From assembly GCF_036370855.1 (NCBI RefSeq), contig NC_088099.1, forward strand, positions 26,379,501 through 26,443,500: a stretch of DNA of 64,000 nt, written 5' to 3'. Positions 24,001 through 36,984 of the stretch are shown one piece after another (within the stretch, counting starts at the first letter, position 1; each line of letters begins with the position of its first letter). This DNA is from Dromaius novaehollandiae. Lineage: Eukaryota > Chordata > Aves > Casuariiformes > Dromaiidae. A program made the position numbers and the translations under genes. The notes beneath the pieces are model-generated. The model had not been told where the DNA came from, made no database searches, and worked only from the letters and a program-made list of their open reading frames with translations.

Positions 24001-25762
24001 TGGATGCCAGGGTAACAGTTGTGATTGGAGTGCGTTTGGTGCACATCTTCAGCAGAGCTGCTGCTTTAGTTTCCTCTGAAAAAAAAACGGTTCCTGCCCA
24101 CGAAAACCAGTCTGTGAACCAAATGAATGCGAGTGCAACTGCTGAATCCACTTCCAAATCGTGTTCCTCCAAATCAAGAGGCTAACGTAGGCACAGACAA
24201 CAGTATACCAGAGACTACTCCCATTCCTGAGCTCTCGTAAACTTCTTCATCGATATTTTCTTCTTCTGTCCGCCGGAACACCTTCAAGCAACCCAAACGG
24301 TAACTGGCACGTTCTGCACCTTGCTTTAGTCTGCACAGGTGCAGGATTACTGTGAAGATGGACAACATCAAGCTTACAGGTTACTCAGACGGTCTGCTAG
24401 CCAAACCTGAACTCTGTTCTAACACATCTTCATTTTTATCTTAAGCAGCTAGAATAAAGCTGGTATAGCCGGGTATGTCTGTGATACAACACCTTATCCC
24501 AGTTTCAGTGCTCACTGTGCAGCATTCAAAAAAACGCCAGTGGCCGGGCATGTCTGCACAGGACGGTGCCTAAAGCATTACTGGCCATTTCTGAGTTGCT
24601 AAATAAGAGAGATCTGATCCCTAGACTTGAGGCCAAGCAATGGGAACTGAGTTGCCTCCATTGCGCATAGGGCTAGCAGTTTGTAGACCAGACTGGCCGA
24701 ATCCAGATTACATAGCACTTGAACCTATTAGATCTCCTCTGCACCACCTCTGGTACCACTGTGACCATAAAGTAATATTTTTTTCCACTTCAAAACATCT
24801 GAAATAATAGAAGGGCTGTGTTCCATGCCACCTGAATGGTGCTTTTACAGTGCAAAATGGAGCATGTGCATTGCATAGGCCAGAGCGCCACAAGAGGGAA
24901 TATGGGAACGTTTATGATTACAAGACTTGTGGGGATAGTGACAGAAGACTCTGCTGGATGGGGAGAGGCAAATGGCATGCAGTATCCTTTATACTGCTTT
25001 TTGGAAGTTGTTTCTGAAGTGAGTTGTCCTCAGAACCATGTCAGCTTTGTCTTGGAGAGGGCTCTGGCGCAGTCCAAAGCAGAGCCAGACACCAAGTTAA
25101 GTCAGGTGGTAAGGACAATGCAGTGCTTGACCTCATGCCCTGGCTCTCTTAGTCAGCGGTGTAGGTGTTACCATTGATGCCAAATACTTTATCACACGCA
25201 ACACCTAAGTTCCCTATTTCTAAACACATCCCCCATATTTTGCGATTACTGGGATATCGCCTGTTTCTTCCTGGTGTTTATGTACTGCTTTCAAGTAAAC
25301 TAGAAAGGCAACACCCAGCTGGAGCTCTGTGCTCACTGCATTTTCGCAGTGCCTCCCGTATCTTCATATAGCTTCAGACTACATTCTAAAATTTGTTCTG
25401 AACAACCTGTTAAAACCATGAAGGAAAATTTTTTCAGCTCATAATCATTATTCAAGAATATCACAACAATGAAGCAAACAACTTGATATAATAGATTTAA
25501 GGCATTCTACTCTAATTACATCACTTTAAATACATTTTTAAACAAAATTACTTCACTTTGGAAATCAAAAAAGGTGCATCTTTTGATTTCTTTCATATGT
25601 TCAATTTTTAAAAGATAAATACAGGATTCTGAGCTGTTTTGTAGAAACAGGCTGAGCTTTTCTCAAGATATGGTATGCTCAAAGTGAGAATATGTTCATG
25701 GAAAAAAAAGGAATGACATCACAAACTTTCATTCCTTTCATAAATACATGTACATTACATGT
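24000..25762. other. Intergenic sequence between CYP51A1 and LRRD1
   Basis: Mixed-GC then AT-rich sequence without a convincing gene. Only short open frames, and no canonical gene-strand AATAAA for LRRD1 was seen close to its stop. Two related short motifs (CCGGGTATGTCTG near 24467, CCGGGCATGTCTG near 24543) are the only internal similarity noticed. A divergent non-coding RNA from the CYP51A1 CpG island is possible but unproven. Confidence 0.5.
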
Positions 25763-25943
25763 TTAGAATTTTACTGATTTGGAGTAGAGTTTTAAAGCTT
25801 TCACTTTGTTGGTAAGATAATGCATGCCTGTCATTACTAGGATTCTGATCAGTTTATCTATCATTTCAGCAGAAGTTAGGAGTTGGTTTTCACTCTTCCA
25901 AATGTTCAGTGCTGTCATGATTTTCTCTTCTAGTTTAACAGTC
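25763..25943 (-). CDS. LRRD1: LRRD1 terminal exon (death-domain C half)
   Basis: Encodes TVKLEEKIMTALNIWKSENQ through VKALKLYSKSVKF, TAA at 25765-25763. Acceptor TTCCTAACAG. Confidence 0.92.
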
Positions 25944-28900
25944 CTGTTAGGAAAAGAGTTATAAAAAGGAAATGTCTGAAAAAAATCTAAGATTTGGAGA
26001 TACTCAATAAATTTTACATAGACATATCTACTCAGTATTTAACAAAAACGTATAATTTTATAATCAAAATATTGTTAATAAAATAGAAAGGAAAGGAAAA
26101 TGGGAAATAAAATTAACAAGATTCTGTTACAATAGTCTGTATCTAACCTGCTATTTTCAAGAGACTTGATGTCAGCATGATGAAGTTGCAGTTTCTGGCA
26201 GAAGAATTCAAAATTTTCATAAGGAACATTGTCAGCAATCACTTCTAATATCTTCTGCAATATTTTCTCTAAATAGAAACATATAAAGTAGTATCCTTAT
26301 TTAAATAAAATGGTGTACAGATGTTTTGTAAATGCTGTTGACCTGCTTCAGGATTTTTCTAACTACTAAATACCATTTTCTAAGGTGATGTCACCATCCT
26401 GGAGGATGCATCATCATGTTCTCTCTCTGATAACCCCGTTGGGGAGGAGATGGAACGCTCATCATCTAAGGGAGGTCTGGCCCCCAACCAAAGGGGCTGT
26501 AAAAGCCAAGGGAATCTCTGGTACACTGCTAAGTCTCTGGTACTTGCTCCAGACCATCCATCTTTGTTCACTGCCACATTATGGGTGGTTTGCATTTTCT
26601 TAAATTTGAAGCAGCACAGCTCCAAGCTCCATTTGTTTGAGATAGCAGAGCAAGGAAGCACATGTTACAGGAATAGTGGGGTAAGGTGGTACAGTCTTGA
26701 AAACATTTTTGCACAGTAATCATCTACATTACGATTCAGCTCAATACCAGTCAAGAGTGAGACACATTATCAAAGCAACTGCATATACCTGAATAGCTCA
26801 TACATGCTAGGAATACAAACCTCTCTCTTACGTGACAGAAAATAACTGTTACAATTGGCAGGATTAGAGCTTATTGCATTTGCACTGCTAAAGGTGGTGA
26901 AGCAGTGGCTGCAATACTCTTCTCTTCTCTTTGGTCTTCATCAAGCTATGAAAGGACTTACTCTGGGCTCAGCAAAATCACTGTGGAGTTTAGGGACACT
27001 GCATGAGACAGGCACCACTTGCTCCCTCATGTGGGCAACAGACCTCCAGAGTCAGGGATAACAACAGGGCAATAATATCCAGGTAATCTCTTTGGGAATG
27101 ATCTACCCATGGCATGCTACATAAAGACTGCCTTTTTTTTCAGATGGGAGGAACATATGCATGCTTCTCCTGTAGCAGGAACTCTTGGTGGTTGTAGAGG
27201 GGCTGGGTAACCTGCAGTGATCTGTATAGACTGTCACGTGCCACATTAGACCACTCCAGATACAGAGTGCATATGGGATTTGCACCACTCTGGTTATCTG
27301 CAGTGCGCAGCATGTGCACAGCAGTAGGGATGGCACTTCCCTGCTGATCTCCAAGGTCACAACTACCTCCTTGGTTAACACATGAAGCAGCACAATGTTC
27401 TCATGAACTTACCACCTAAAAATGGCCACAAAGACATAGCAGAGAAGTCCTGTTACTGTTGTACCCTCCTTCCCCGCACACATTATAAAACATCTGACTT
27501 TGCCTTTGCCTGTGCTTGCAAAATCCCTTTCTACAATCTCAGCTGGAGGTGAATGCAGAAATGAAGAGGTCGCTAGAGATAATGCCAGGTCCCCTGAGCT
27601 TCGGGACACAGTAGCCGATATACCACGTTCTCCAAATAATGCTCATGGAACATCATCTGCAAAGAATGAGTCTAGTCCAGGTGTTCTCATTCCCAATTTG
27701 ATCTAGGGAAGTATATGTTTTGGGAGAACAAGCACTGGCGAAAGTATAGTGTAGTCGCTATCTCCAGACACTGTCAAGAACTTAAATACTTTTTATCGAT
27801 GCCTCCACAGATTCAATGGACAGAGGCATGGATGGCTTCCACTCTACCATCCCAGAACCTAGCAACAGCAGGCAACAAAGGAGTGTCTTTTTTAGAGTAT
27901 ACTGGAATAATGTGCAACACCCAGAATCAGCCTCTGGAATGACTGAGGGCACAGGGCTGCCTCTGAGTGGAGCAAGCCTGACCCAGAAGTACAACAGCAG
28001 GTAAGCAGTGCCTCCTAGCTGAGATGCACAAGGAAGCTGGAAAGCAAATATAAACAATTCCTTCCAGGGCCTCAGCATCAACTTGCCTGGGCTTCCTGTT
28101 CAGGAACCCCTACTGTAGTTTTCATCCTGGATGAGCCATCAGTCTTCAGGCTGTGGAAACATGTCCACCTCACAGTTATTTCTCTAGTTGCTTTTTAATG
28201 GCTATATCCTCTTGTGTCTTCTCCTGCTTTTTAGGTTTGGCTGTTTTCTCTGTTTTACCATTTGTGACTGGTCACCGTTGTCTGCTTTATTAGTTGTGAG
28301 TTCTTTTTTAAAAACATTTGAGTGACCATGTTGGCCAGCATTTTCTGTTTTGGTAAATTTTAACCAGTAAAGTTATACATTGATGTTGAGAGAGGTACTA
28401 AGTTATTTTGTTAACTTTGCCAGGACTCTGGCAAAGCAGTTAGCTAGGCAGCCTGAAGGGGAAGGATGCCACAGGGATGCAGGCAATGCTAGAAACTTAA
28501 GCCTGGAAAGAGAACAGGTGTGAGATGCCATACTGAGCTGTGCAGATAACAGGATAATGAGAGGATAATCCTGTTAGCATGAATGGGTTTTGCTAGGATA
28601 AGGTAATAGAACATTCAGATGAGATCATATGTTAATACAAGAATACTAGGCAATTCAGGATGTTTGGGTGAGGGAAATACCAGAAAAAAGAAAAGTTGTG
28701 CTCTTTTTGGTTGCACGAGCTGTAGGAGCACAGCAAAGCATATTTTTTTTCTTTGACTTTTGGGGCTGAGGGGAGAAAGGTGCTGGAAGGGAGGAATATA
28801 GGGTCTTTTATTTTGGGAGATGGGGGGGTAGGGATTAGCAGAAAGTAATTTGGGATGGGGAGAGAAAGCATAAAAGGAATCAAAAATAAATAAAAAAGCA

Positions 28901-31900
28901 TTTTTTTGTTGCTGGGGGGGGGGGGGCAAGGTTGGAGAGAAAGAGGTTTCTGTTTATTGGTTTGGGTACTGTGAGGAAAGGAGTCCTCTCCTGGTGGCAG
29001 TGGACTTGTGCTTGTGTGCACTAGGTAACATAGTTTACTTTGCCCAGATGTTGTGGAGTTCTGTTGTGACCAAGGGAAGATCATTCAGGAGGAGAGGCAA
29101 AGAGGGGCATATGTTACAGTCAAAATCAGCACAGGCAGAACATCTGACATGCTTTCAGTGCTTCACAATTAATAACGCCATAGAAAAAAGGCCATAGAAA
29201 AGCCGTGATATAGATAGATGCTTAGATTTTTCATTCTCAAGAGCTGAAAAAGGTAGGGGAGGTTAAAAAGGAGTGAGATGCTATTCTGTTCTCAGTGCAG
29301 GTGACACCTCTGGATAAGCAGAACTGAGATGCATGTGTATTTCACTTATTTGTGTCTGTTTGGTTTTCTGGTATGAATATAGTTCTGAGACCCCAGTTTT
29401 AGTTTTTGGCTCTCAACTTCCATTTCTGAAAAAGGTACTAATGCAACAATATAATCTTAGCTCTGAACTACAGCTTTTTAATCGTAAGTCTCTATATGCA
29501 AACCCCTGTACTATAATAATGTATACATCCTTGTTGATTCCTCAGTCTATGTGATGCCTTCAAAGTAAGTACATGAACACTAACCATAATTTAAATGCTG
29601 CTGACACTAACCAAAATCAGTGAGGAAAAGAAACAGAACCAGTACTGATAATGATGTTTAAAATTAACACAATGGATTTTCAACAGCTCCTACAGTAGCT
29701 ACCTTTAATGTACCAAAATATCTAATAATATACTTGTTCTTAACATACCGTCTCTTTCCTCAGCACTTTCCAGATAGCATAGAATGGGATCTAGTTGCTT
29801 TCCTTTACACACCTCCTGCAGTGGTTCAAACAGAGCATTTCCATCAAAGTTTATGTCTGTTAGCAAATGAAGATGCCGAAGACCAGCAGGCAAAGATATC
29901 AGACAATTTCCTGGTAAAACACACAAAAATGCCTAATTACATCTGCATCATATTAATCTAAAGAAGTTTGCAACATGTCTAGTGAAGTGAGGGGTTTTTT
30001 TTTAATTTGGTAATGAGCTCAGCATTGCATAAAAAAGGGAAGACAGTTTTTGCCTCAAGGAACTTACTGTTTCAGGATTTGACTGAAAGAACAATAAAGA
30101 TAACAGGAATCTTTTCACTGGTTTCATAGCCCATGGCGCTGACCTCATGGTCTACTATAGTGTGAAACAGAATCTTGTAGAAGTTAGTGTTGGCATTATG
30201 AAAATTATTCTTCAGGAAGGACTGAAGGAAGAAATGGAAATTAGATGGTGCACAAGAAATAAAAGGTATTTAAAAGTATTTGAAGGGAGAGTTAGAAAGA
30301 GTTCATGATGAGAAAAAGTGCGACAAATGCAGAGGCAGATGGAAATGAAAGGAGAAAGCTGAAAAAGGGTTAAGCAGAGATTTCACAAGATGAAGAAGTC
30401 TGTGCATCAGCATAATGGGGTAGGAAAATAAGTGAAGGGACATGAAAGAAGAGCAGTACAATCAGAAGAAATATAGGATGAAGGGGCTTCAAAACTATAG
30501 CCCTGGTTTGTAGCAGTGTAAGTAAAACGAGTCCTTGGCCCATAGGATTTTACATAATATCAGGCAGAAAACGTTTGAATAAACTTCCAAAGCAGCCCAG
30601 CTGTCTGTAAAGCACAGCAGCTAGGCAGGAAGGGATCCTTTTCAGGGGTGCTTCAGCTAATGCCAAACATGCAGCTTTCCAAGCTAACAAGACACAAGTA
30701 CACAAGTCTTGGATGGGAGCAGACAGCATGGGGGTGTGCTAAGCCACAAGGCTCAGTCTGAACTGAACTAACGTAACGTGGAGCTTGGCAGCTGTATTTA
30801 TGTATGGCTATACCTGAGATAACCAGCTGTACAGGGTTCTGTATGCAGCCTAGCTTTATGTCCTAGCATCTAAAACAGTTAATTCACATTCCAAGTAAAT
30901 CATCCACAAACAAAAAAAACCAGACTATATTATATCAGCAACATTAATCAGACATCTGAGCAGATATCATGAATGTAATCTACAAAAGATAGGCATTCTT
31001 TGCAGCAGAAAAATATCAGTCGTGTAACTGACAGGACCCTGAACAATGAAGTCTGTAGTGATTGATACTTAGTGGCTCTGAACAATAAAGTCTGTAGTGA
31101 TTGGTGCTTAGTGGCTGGCAGGCCTATGATCATGTTTGCAAAAATCATGTCACTTAAAAACATTTCACAGATATGGTCTCTGAAACAGCCGTGTTCAAAT
31201 ATTAAATTTAAGAGAGGATGCTTGGTTAGAAGGCATGAAAGATAACAGCAGCCTACATTAAAAAATGGAAAGCTGTATTTTCCTCAGTTCTTTTTTCATT
31301 ATCACCTTATCTTGTGACACATTTATACTTGTTAGGGGCATAGCTCAATGCTTAAATTTTACTAAGAGATTGAATGCCTGATACTTACCACTCAGGTCAA
31401 GTTGCTGTAGATTTCTTAGTGATGTAATAGATTTGGGGAGCTGACTGATATCATTATTATTTGCAATTAAATGGACCAAATATTCCAGTTCCCCTATGCC
31501 ATCTGGAATTTCCTTTAATGCATTATGAGATACATCAAGCTCTCTGAGGCAAATCAATTTAGATATCTCCTCTGGAACTTTTGTTAACTAACAAAGAAAT
31601 GAAACAATTGCTACATTATTCATTTATGTAGATACAACTATTTCTCATCTGTAAAAAGTTTAAAAGGTAATTTTTCCTGCAGGCAAGACAGCCTTCTGTT
31701 ATTTATTTCCAACAGCAAAAGCTCATGACATTCCATTCTAGGGAAAATTATTATTTTCTGATAAAAATGCTGATGCTGAGCATAGAAATTTGCAAGGATT
31801 TTTTTTAGACAAAATAATAGAATGGCAATAAAAAACATACAGTGGAATAATGTCTCTGTAGCTGAAGCTTTAGGAGAGTTTTTTTTGGTCCTTGTTATCA

Positions 31901-34900
31901 CTAATAAATCATGAAAGAAAAAAATTTACCCTCTCAGAAGAACACTCGAATTTTATTTTCTGGATCTTTTCAGCCACAAGGAAATGAAATATCTATTTTT
32001 CTTCTGTTTGGTTCTGTTTTTTTTCTTGTTCTTTTCTATTTTCCTCCTAGGAACTCTAACTGTTCTTGTATTAATCAGATTATCATGGAAACTAGAGCTA
32101 CGGCTCTCTGAGAAATGGACATAAAGATCTTTACTGCTGGGTCTGAAGGAAAGGTCTCCTTGGAAGAGATCATATCCACATTTGAAATCATACAAAGAAA
32201 TACGAGTCCTTTATGAAATCAGACATGAAATGCTGATTTTGCAAATTCTGGTAAAAAGAGAGATTTAAAAAGCCTTTCTTTTTTTTTTTGGTGAGTGAGC
32301 CAAAGATTGTATCAGTACTTGCTTCAGAAACAGTATTTTTTTTACTTTCAACTGACCATGACAGCACAATCTCTTTTTTTCCATGACAGCTACATACTCA
32401 TCTGACTTTTTAATCAGAAGAGAAGTTAGACAGGTTTAGATTTCCTCAGTGGAATACTTTTCCCTGTTCCTTAGTGTAAGAAACAAAATAAACATTTTCT
32501 CCCAGTGAATTTTAGCAATGTGAAGCAATTTTTTCTGCTATAAGAAATGGAAGATCCAATATATCTTTTCTTGTGGGAATTAGTGAGAATTTAATGACTG
32601 TCTGATTTTAATAAATATGACACAATCAGGAAGGTGCTGTTCATTTCACAGAGAGGAATGCTGGCAGCAGGCTAAGCTACCAAATTGCAGCTAGTCACTT
32701 TGTCTCTCAATATCCATAAGGAAAGAAAATACATAATTTCATAATAATACTAAAAGAACAGAAAATACATGGTCTGTTTCAGATCATTCTGATTATCCAA
32801 ACGTTGCCTCGAGATGTACCTAAATCACACTATATAAAATGAGGTTCAGGTCTAGTATTTCTAAATAAGTTTGCATGCCTTTAAAAATCCTAATAGATTT
32901 TTGTCCAGTTCTGATATTAAAAATGGGTAATTACATGTACAGATCTGCATGTTTACAAACTATTTTTCTGCTGTTTACTGTAGGTGTATTCAAACACAAG
33001 AGCTTTTATGTCTGTTAGGAGAAAGTGTATTAATAATAATTTTGCAGCATAACAATCTGTGCAACACAAGTTTATCTTACTTAAAAGGAAATGTTCTCTT
33101 ACCTTCAACCCATTCATCTGACACACTGTCAATTTCTCCAGTGATGAAAGATGACATATTTCAGAAGGGAAAGATACAAACTGGTTGTTTGACACATTTA
33201 GTTCTTTAATCACTTCCAGATTACTAATCTGTAAAGGAATGCTCTTTATCTGATTATTTGCAAGGTTAAGGATTTGTAAACTCTTTAAAGAACACAGTTC
33301 TTCGGGAAATAAGTCAAATTTATTGCAGTGTAAAAGAAGTACCTGGAGAGCCTTCATCTCAGATACCATTGCTGGCATGCTATGGATTTCATTCTCACTT
33401 ACATCCAAGTAAATTAGTTTTGTGAGGCTGCACAAGCATGCAGAAAAAGAGGACAGTTTATTTTTGTTTAAATGTAGATACTCCAAATTTTTAATGTAAG
33501 AAATTCCAGGTACTATTTCTGAAATACAGTTTCCACTAAGATTTAAGTACTTAAGATCAAATAGTGCACACAATGCATGTGGAAACTGAGAGAGCTTATT
33601 ATTGCTGAGGTCAGCTTTGGTTATCCCCATACAATTTTTTAATTCAACAGGAATGTATGTCAGTGCATTTCCAGAAAGTTCTATTACGGAGAGGTCTTTA
33701 AAATGTGATATTTGCTCATCCAGTGAGTCCAGCTGGTTCCTACTTAAGGAAAACTCCTTTAAGCGTTTAAGTTTGTGAATATTAGCAGGAAGCTGTGTTA
33801 ACTGATTATCATGTAGAATGAGATGTTTCAACATGGTACAGTTGCAAAGATTCTCTGTAATGTTTTTGAATAAATTTTTTGCAAGGTTCAGAAACGTAAG
33901 TTCTTGTAAATTCTCAACTTTATCTGAAAGAAACTCCAGTTTGTTGTTGTCAGCTCTGAGTTCTCTTAGTTTTGTCAACTGAAAAAGCTGCACAGGCAAA
34001 AATATAAGCTTATTGCTACTGACTGAAAATTCTTGTAGTTTCTTGAGCTCTTTAATGTCCTTTGGCAAGCTCTGAATCAAATTCTCACATATGCTGAGTT
34101 TTACTAGATAAGGAAGGTAGCAGACAACCTTTGGGAATATTAAGATCTGATTGGAATCAATATTGAGTACCTTCAAATTTTTCATGTCAACCATGGTATC
34201 TGGCAAAGTTTTTAGCTTGTTCCCAGCAAGTTCTAAAGTTTCAAGGCTTTTCAATGCAAAAGGAAATTCATCAATGTTGTTGTGATTGAGAAAGAGTTCC
34301 TTAATATTTACAAGTTTTGATAATTCTTTAGGGAGATATGATAACTGGTTGTGACTAATATTTAATACTCTTAGTTTATGAAGTAAGGAAATTTCTGGTG
34401 GCAGTGATGTCAATTTATTTTTTTCAGCGAATAGGACTTCCAGATTAATTAAATTACCTATATTTGAATGTAATGTTTTTATTTCATTGTTGTATAAATG
34501 CAAATATTTTAAATTTTGGTTTCGAAAAGTGAGCAGAGGAATGTCCCTTAATCCTTTATTATTTAGCATAACTGTGAAATTCTCATCTTTTTCTTCAGGC
34601 AATGCATATGTTGATCCATTTTTAGCATTTTCAAGATCCACTGCTGATGGTAACGTGTCTGTTTTGGCATCTTCATCAACATCTGCAAGGATTTGGTTTA
34701 GTTTTCCAGTATTCTTTTCAGCTGATGTAAGTAGTTCGTATTTTCTCCCATCTGTTGCTGAGACACCTTGAGGCACTGTGGCAGAATTTATCTCAGCTGA
34801 AAATTCATATTCATACCTTTTTTCAGGCAAATCGCTTTTTGATAAATTTTCAGTCATTTTATGGTTTTCCTCATTGTCATCTGCTTTAGGAACTTCATAT

Positions 34901-35067
34901 GAAATTTCACTCAGACTTTTAGCAGTTAGGTCAACTACTTCAGGATTCTCTGATGAATGTAATGAGTCTTTCCTGGCATCATTTTCAGGAAACGCGTGAA
35001 AGCTTTCATTTTGTCCTTTTGTATTTAGACCACTTGAGATTTCATCTTGTTCTGTCTCCAAAGACAT
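25763..35067 (-). CDS. LRRD1: LRRD1, leucine-rich repeats and death domain protein (complete CDS)
   Basis: Five coding exons in transcript order: 35067-33103, 31587-31389, 29910-29749, 26268-26148, 25943-25763. They total 2628 bases (875 aa plus stop); the human protein is about 860 aa. Residues 1-165 are acidic and Ser-rich, without recognised domain. Residues ~170-745 are a long run of 23-residue LRRs (LxxLxxLxLxxNxLxxLP pattern). From ~775 a helical death-domain-like fold follows, with the conserved Trp in ALNIWKSE. The molecular function is poorly known, so none is assigned beyond a likely protein-binding scaffold. The frame is open and all junction phases agree. Position between CYP51A1 and KRIT1 matches mammalian synteny. 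Non-coding 5' exons could not be placed. Confidence 0.93.
26148..26268 (-). CDS. LRRD1: LRRD1 exon (death-domain N half)
   Basis: Encodes EKILQKILEVIADNVPYENF and FFCQKLQLHHADIKSLENS, with the helix spacing of a death domain. Acceptor TCTATTTAG, donor GCAG|GTTAGA. Confidence 0.93.
26380..28120. other. GC-richer segment inside an LRRD1 intron
   Basis: This intron (26269-29748) contains ~1.7 kb that is visibly richer in G and C than its AT-rich surroundings, with only short, broken open frames. It may be an old insertion or repeat. No family was recognised. Confidence 0.4.
28660..28990 (+). repeat. Purine-rich tract with G13 run
   Basis: The plus strand is strongly purine-biased over ~330 bases and includes a run of 13 G at 28914-28926. 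The open frame on the other strand (Pro/Ser/Phe-rich) is a by-product of this bias. Confidence 0.7.
29749..29910 (-). CDS. LRRD1: LRRD1 exon (last LRR and linker)
   Basis: Encodes NCLISLPAGLRHLHLLTDIN then a non-repeat linker ending CYLESAEERD. Acceptor TTTTACCAG, donor GACG|GTATGT. Confidence 0.93.
31039..31116 (+). repeat. 39-bp tandem duplication (two copies)
   Basis: Copies at 31039-31077 and 31078-31116 differ at only three positions. Located in the LRRD1 intron between the 31389-31587 and 29749-29910 exons. A recent local duplication. Confidence 0.9.
31389..31587 (-). CDS. LRRD1: LRRD1 exon (LRRs)
   Basis: Encodes LTKVPEEISKLICLRELDVS through NLQQLDLS, nearly three LRRs. Acceptor TTTCTTTGTTAG, donor AGTG|GTAAGT. 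Confidence 0.95.
33103..35067 (-). CDS. LRRD1: LRRD1 exon with start codon and most LRRs
   Basis: 655 codons from the ATG at 35067 (MSLETEQDEISSGLN) to ...KLTVCQMNGLK, donor TTGAAG|GTAAGA. The unbroken frame runs on into the intron, but the splice is required to reach the next LRRs. The upstream acceptor of a 5' UTR exon is not resolved. Confidence 0.95.
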
Positions 35068-36539
35068 TGTTGCTGTTCAGCTGCTTCTGGATTGATAACT
35101 GATTCTTTTCAGTATTTTTTTAAGAAATCAAACTGTAAGCATCAAATCTATATGGAGTAATACATACTTCCACCATCAGTAGACTGAGCTTGTAAGAAAG
35201 CTTAATAAAAATCTGGACTTCTTCCACATTGGTGAACTTGGCCATTTCTCTGTGTACCAAAAACATGATGTTATTTACTGAAATGCTTGTTACTTTCATA
35301 TAATACCTTGTTTTTGCAGACTATAGACTACCGATCACAAAATATACATCACAAATGCAGGACCTGTTCCTTGAGATTTTGTAGAATCAACAGATCCATT
35401 AAATACATATATTGAGAAAGAGTTGCGATTTCTCTTTACCTAAATACGAAATTTAGTTTACTAATATCTTCTGATTAAAAAAAAAGTTCAAGATTTTAAG
35501 AAACAGGAGCCTTAATTTAGACTTCCTAAGTTTATACTTAAACACCTAAGTGCCTTTAAAATGCTGAGTATGCAATCAATCCCACTAATTTGTTAACATG
35601 CTTAAATTATAAATGTGCTTACTTTTGAGCTCCATAAAAATCATGAACAAAATATATATTGTAATAGCCTTTAAGTAGAAAGAATTGCTTATCTCAATAT
35701 AAATATATATGGATTTATATATGTGAATATAAATGTTGAAATCCACATCTGTACCTATCTCATTACCTTAATAATAAACTATTATTGAAATTAATTTGAT
35801 TCTGTTCTGATAATGCAGTCATCACTACCAAAGTAACTTACTGCTATGTTAAACACATTTCTGAACAGTTCTTCATTTTTCATGGTAAATAACCGTGGAA
35901 TAGCTTGGCTTATTTCAGTTTGCTGACATGTACGCTAATCCTGAACTGTTATTTCAGAAACACTTGGAAAAGGTAACAGATGCAATACCCTGTGTATAAT
36001 GGGCAGAGGAGAAATCGAACACAGAAAAGGTCCACAAGATGTGGAGAGCACAGGATTTTCCCTCAAAGGCTTGTTTCGTTTTAGCTCAACCCATCTCCGG
36101 CAGCAGATACCACTGACCTTAGTGGATATCGCACAGCTCTCCAGAGCCCTGTTTGCTTGCTCTTCCTGCTTTTACACTTTCATCTTCTGGTTGTTAGTGA
36201 TGTACCATCATAAACAGTATTTTCCCAGCCTCATTCGAGTGCCTGTTGACAAACCAAAGCTCATAGTTCATCTTTTCCTCTCCCCTTATGGGCAGATCTA
36301 TACCATTTTACTTAAAAACATGTATTTCAAACATGAGTCCCTCGAACAGCTTTACGTTTTTTCCTGTGCCCTTTAACACAACTCTTTCTGCTGGTGTGAC
36401 GGAGTTGTACAAAATGATTACCACATCCTTGCCCCCTATTCATAAAAAAAGTTTCAAGGTCAAGAGGAACCTTTGCAAACCTCACTCATTTCTGCTGAGC
36501 CCCTGTTTGCTCGTTTGTTTTCTCCAGTAACACCACGTT
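35068..36539. other. LRRD1 upstream / 5' UTR intron region
   Basis: AT-rich, with no coding evidence. It should contain the 5' UTR of LRRD1 and, if transcription starts in the CpG island at 36.5-37.0 kb, an intron. No splice pair could be chosen with confidence. Confidence 0.5.
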
Positions 36540-36712
36540 TTCTGAGGCATCTCTTGCTCTCGGGTGGGGCTGGGGGATCCCCTGCTGCCGCCGTAACTCC
36601 TCGCTGCCGCCACGGCAGCCGCCGGCGGAGGCGCGGGCTCGGACCCGCCGCTGCCGCCCCCAGCCGCAGTCCCTGAACTCAAGCAGCTGCCGGAGCGGGA
36701 AGGCAGCCTGGC

Positions 36713-36772
36713 GTCCCGTCCCGTCCCGTCCCGTCCCGTCCCGTCCCGTCCCGCACCGCACCGCACCGCACC
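36713..36772 (+). repeat. Pentanucleotide tandem repeat (GTCCC)8 (GCACC)4
   Basis: Eight perfect GTCCC units (36713-36752) pass directly into four GCACC units (36753-36772), inside the CpG island. Confidence 0.95.
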
Positions 36773-36893
36773 GCCGTCGCCTCACCGCGCGCCGCCACCA
36801 CTTCCCTCAGCGCGACCGCCGGTTGCCGCGGCAACCAACGGCGCCTCCTCCTCCTCCACCCCCCAGGAGCAGCTGCGCATGCGCGGCGGGGAG

Positions 36894-36937
36894 GCGCCCG
36901 CCCCTCGCCCCGGCGGCGCCCGCCCCTCGCCCCGGCG
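36894..36937 (+). repeat. 22-bp perfect tandem duplication
   Basis: Units 36894-36915 and 36916-36937 are identical GC-rich 22-mers within the CpG island. Confidence 0.9.
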
Positions 36938-36984
36938 GCGCCGCTTGCAGGGAGCGGCGCTGGGAGTAGGGCGGCGATAGAGGC

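Noticed and set aside
23461-24185. Plus- and minus-strand open frames around the CYP51A1 promoter
   Set aside because: CpG-island composition effect; no family resemblance. A divergent non-coding RNA is possible but not shown.
28632-29084. 150-codon minus-strand Pro/Ser/Phe-rich open frame
   Set aside because: Produced by the purine-rich tract on the other strand; low complexity.
34487-34999. Plus-strand open frames opposite the LRRD1 first coding exon
   Set aside because: Antisense shadows of the long LRRD1 coding frame.
36482-36785. Minus-strand open frames with GRDGT or similar repeats
   Set aside because: Translation of the GTCCC pentanucleotide repeat.
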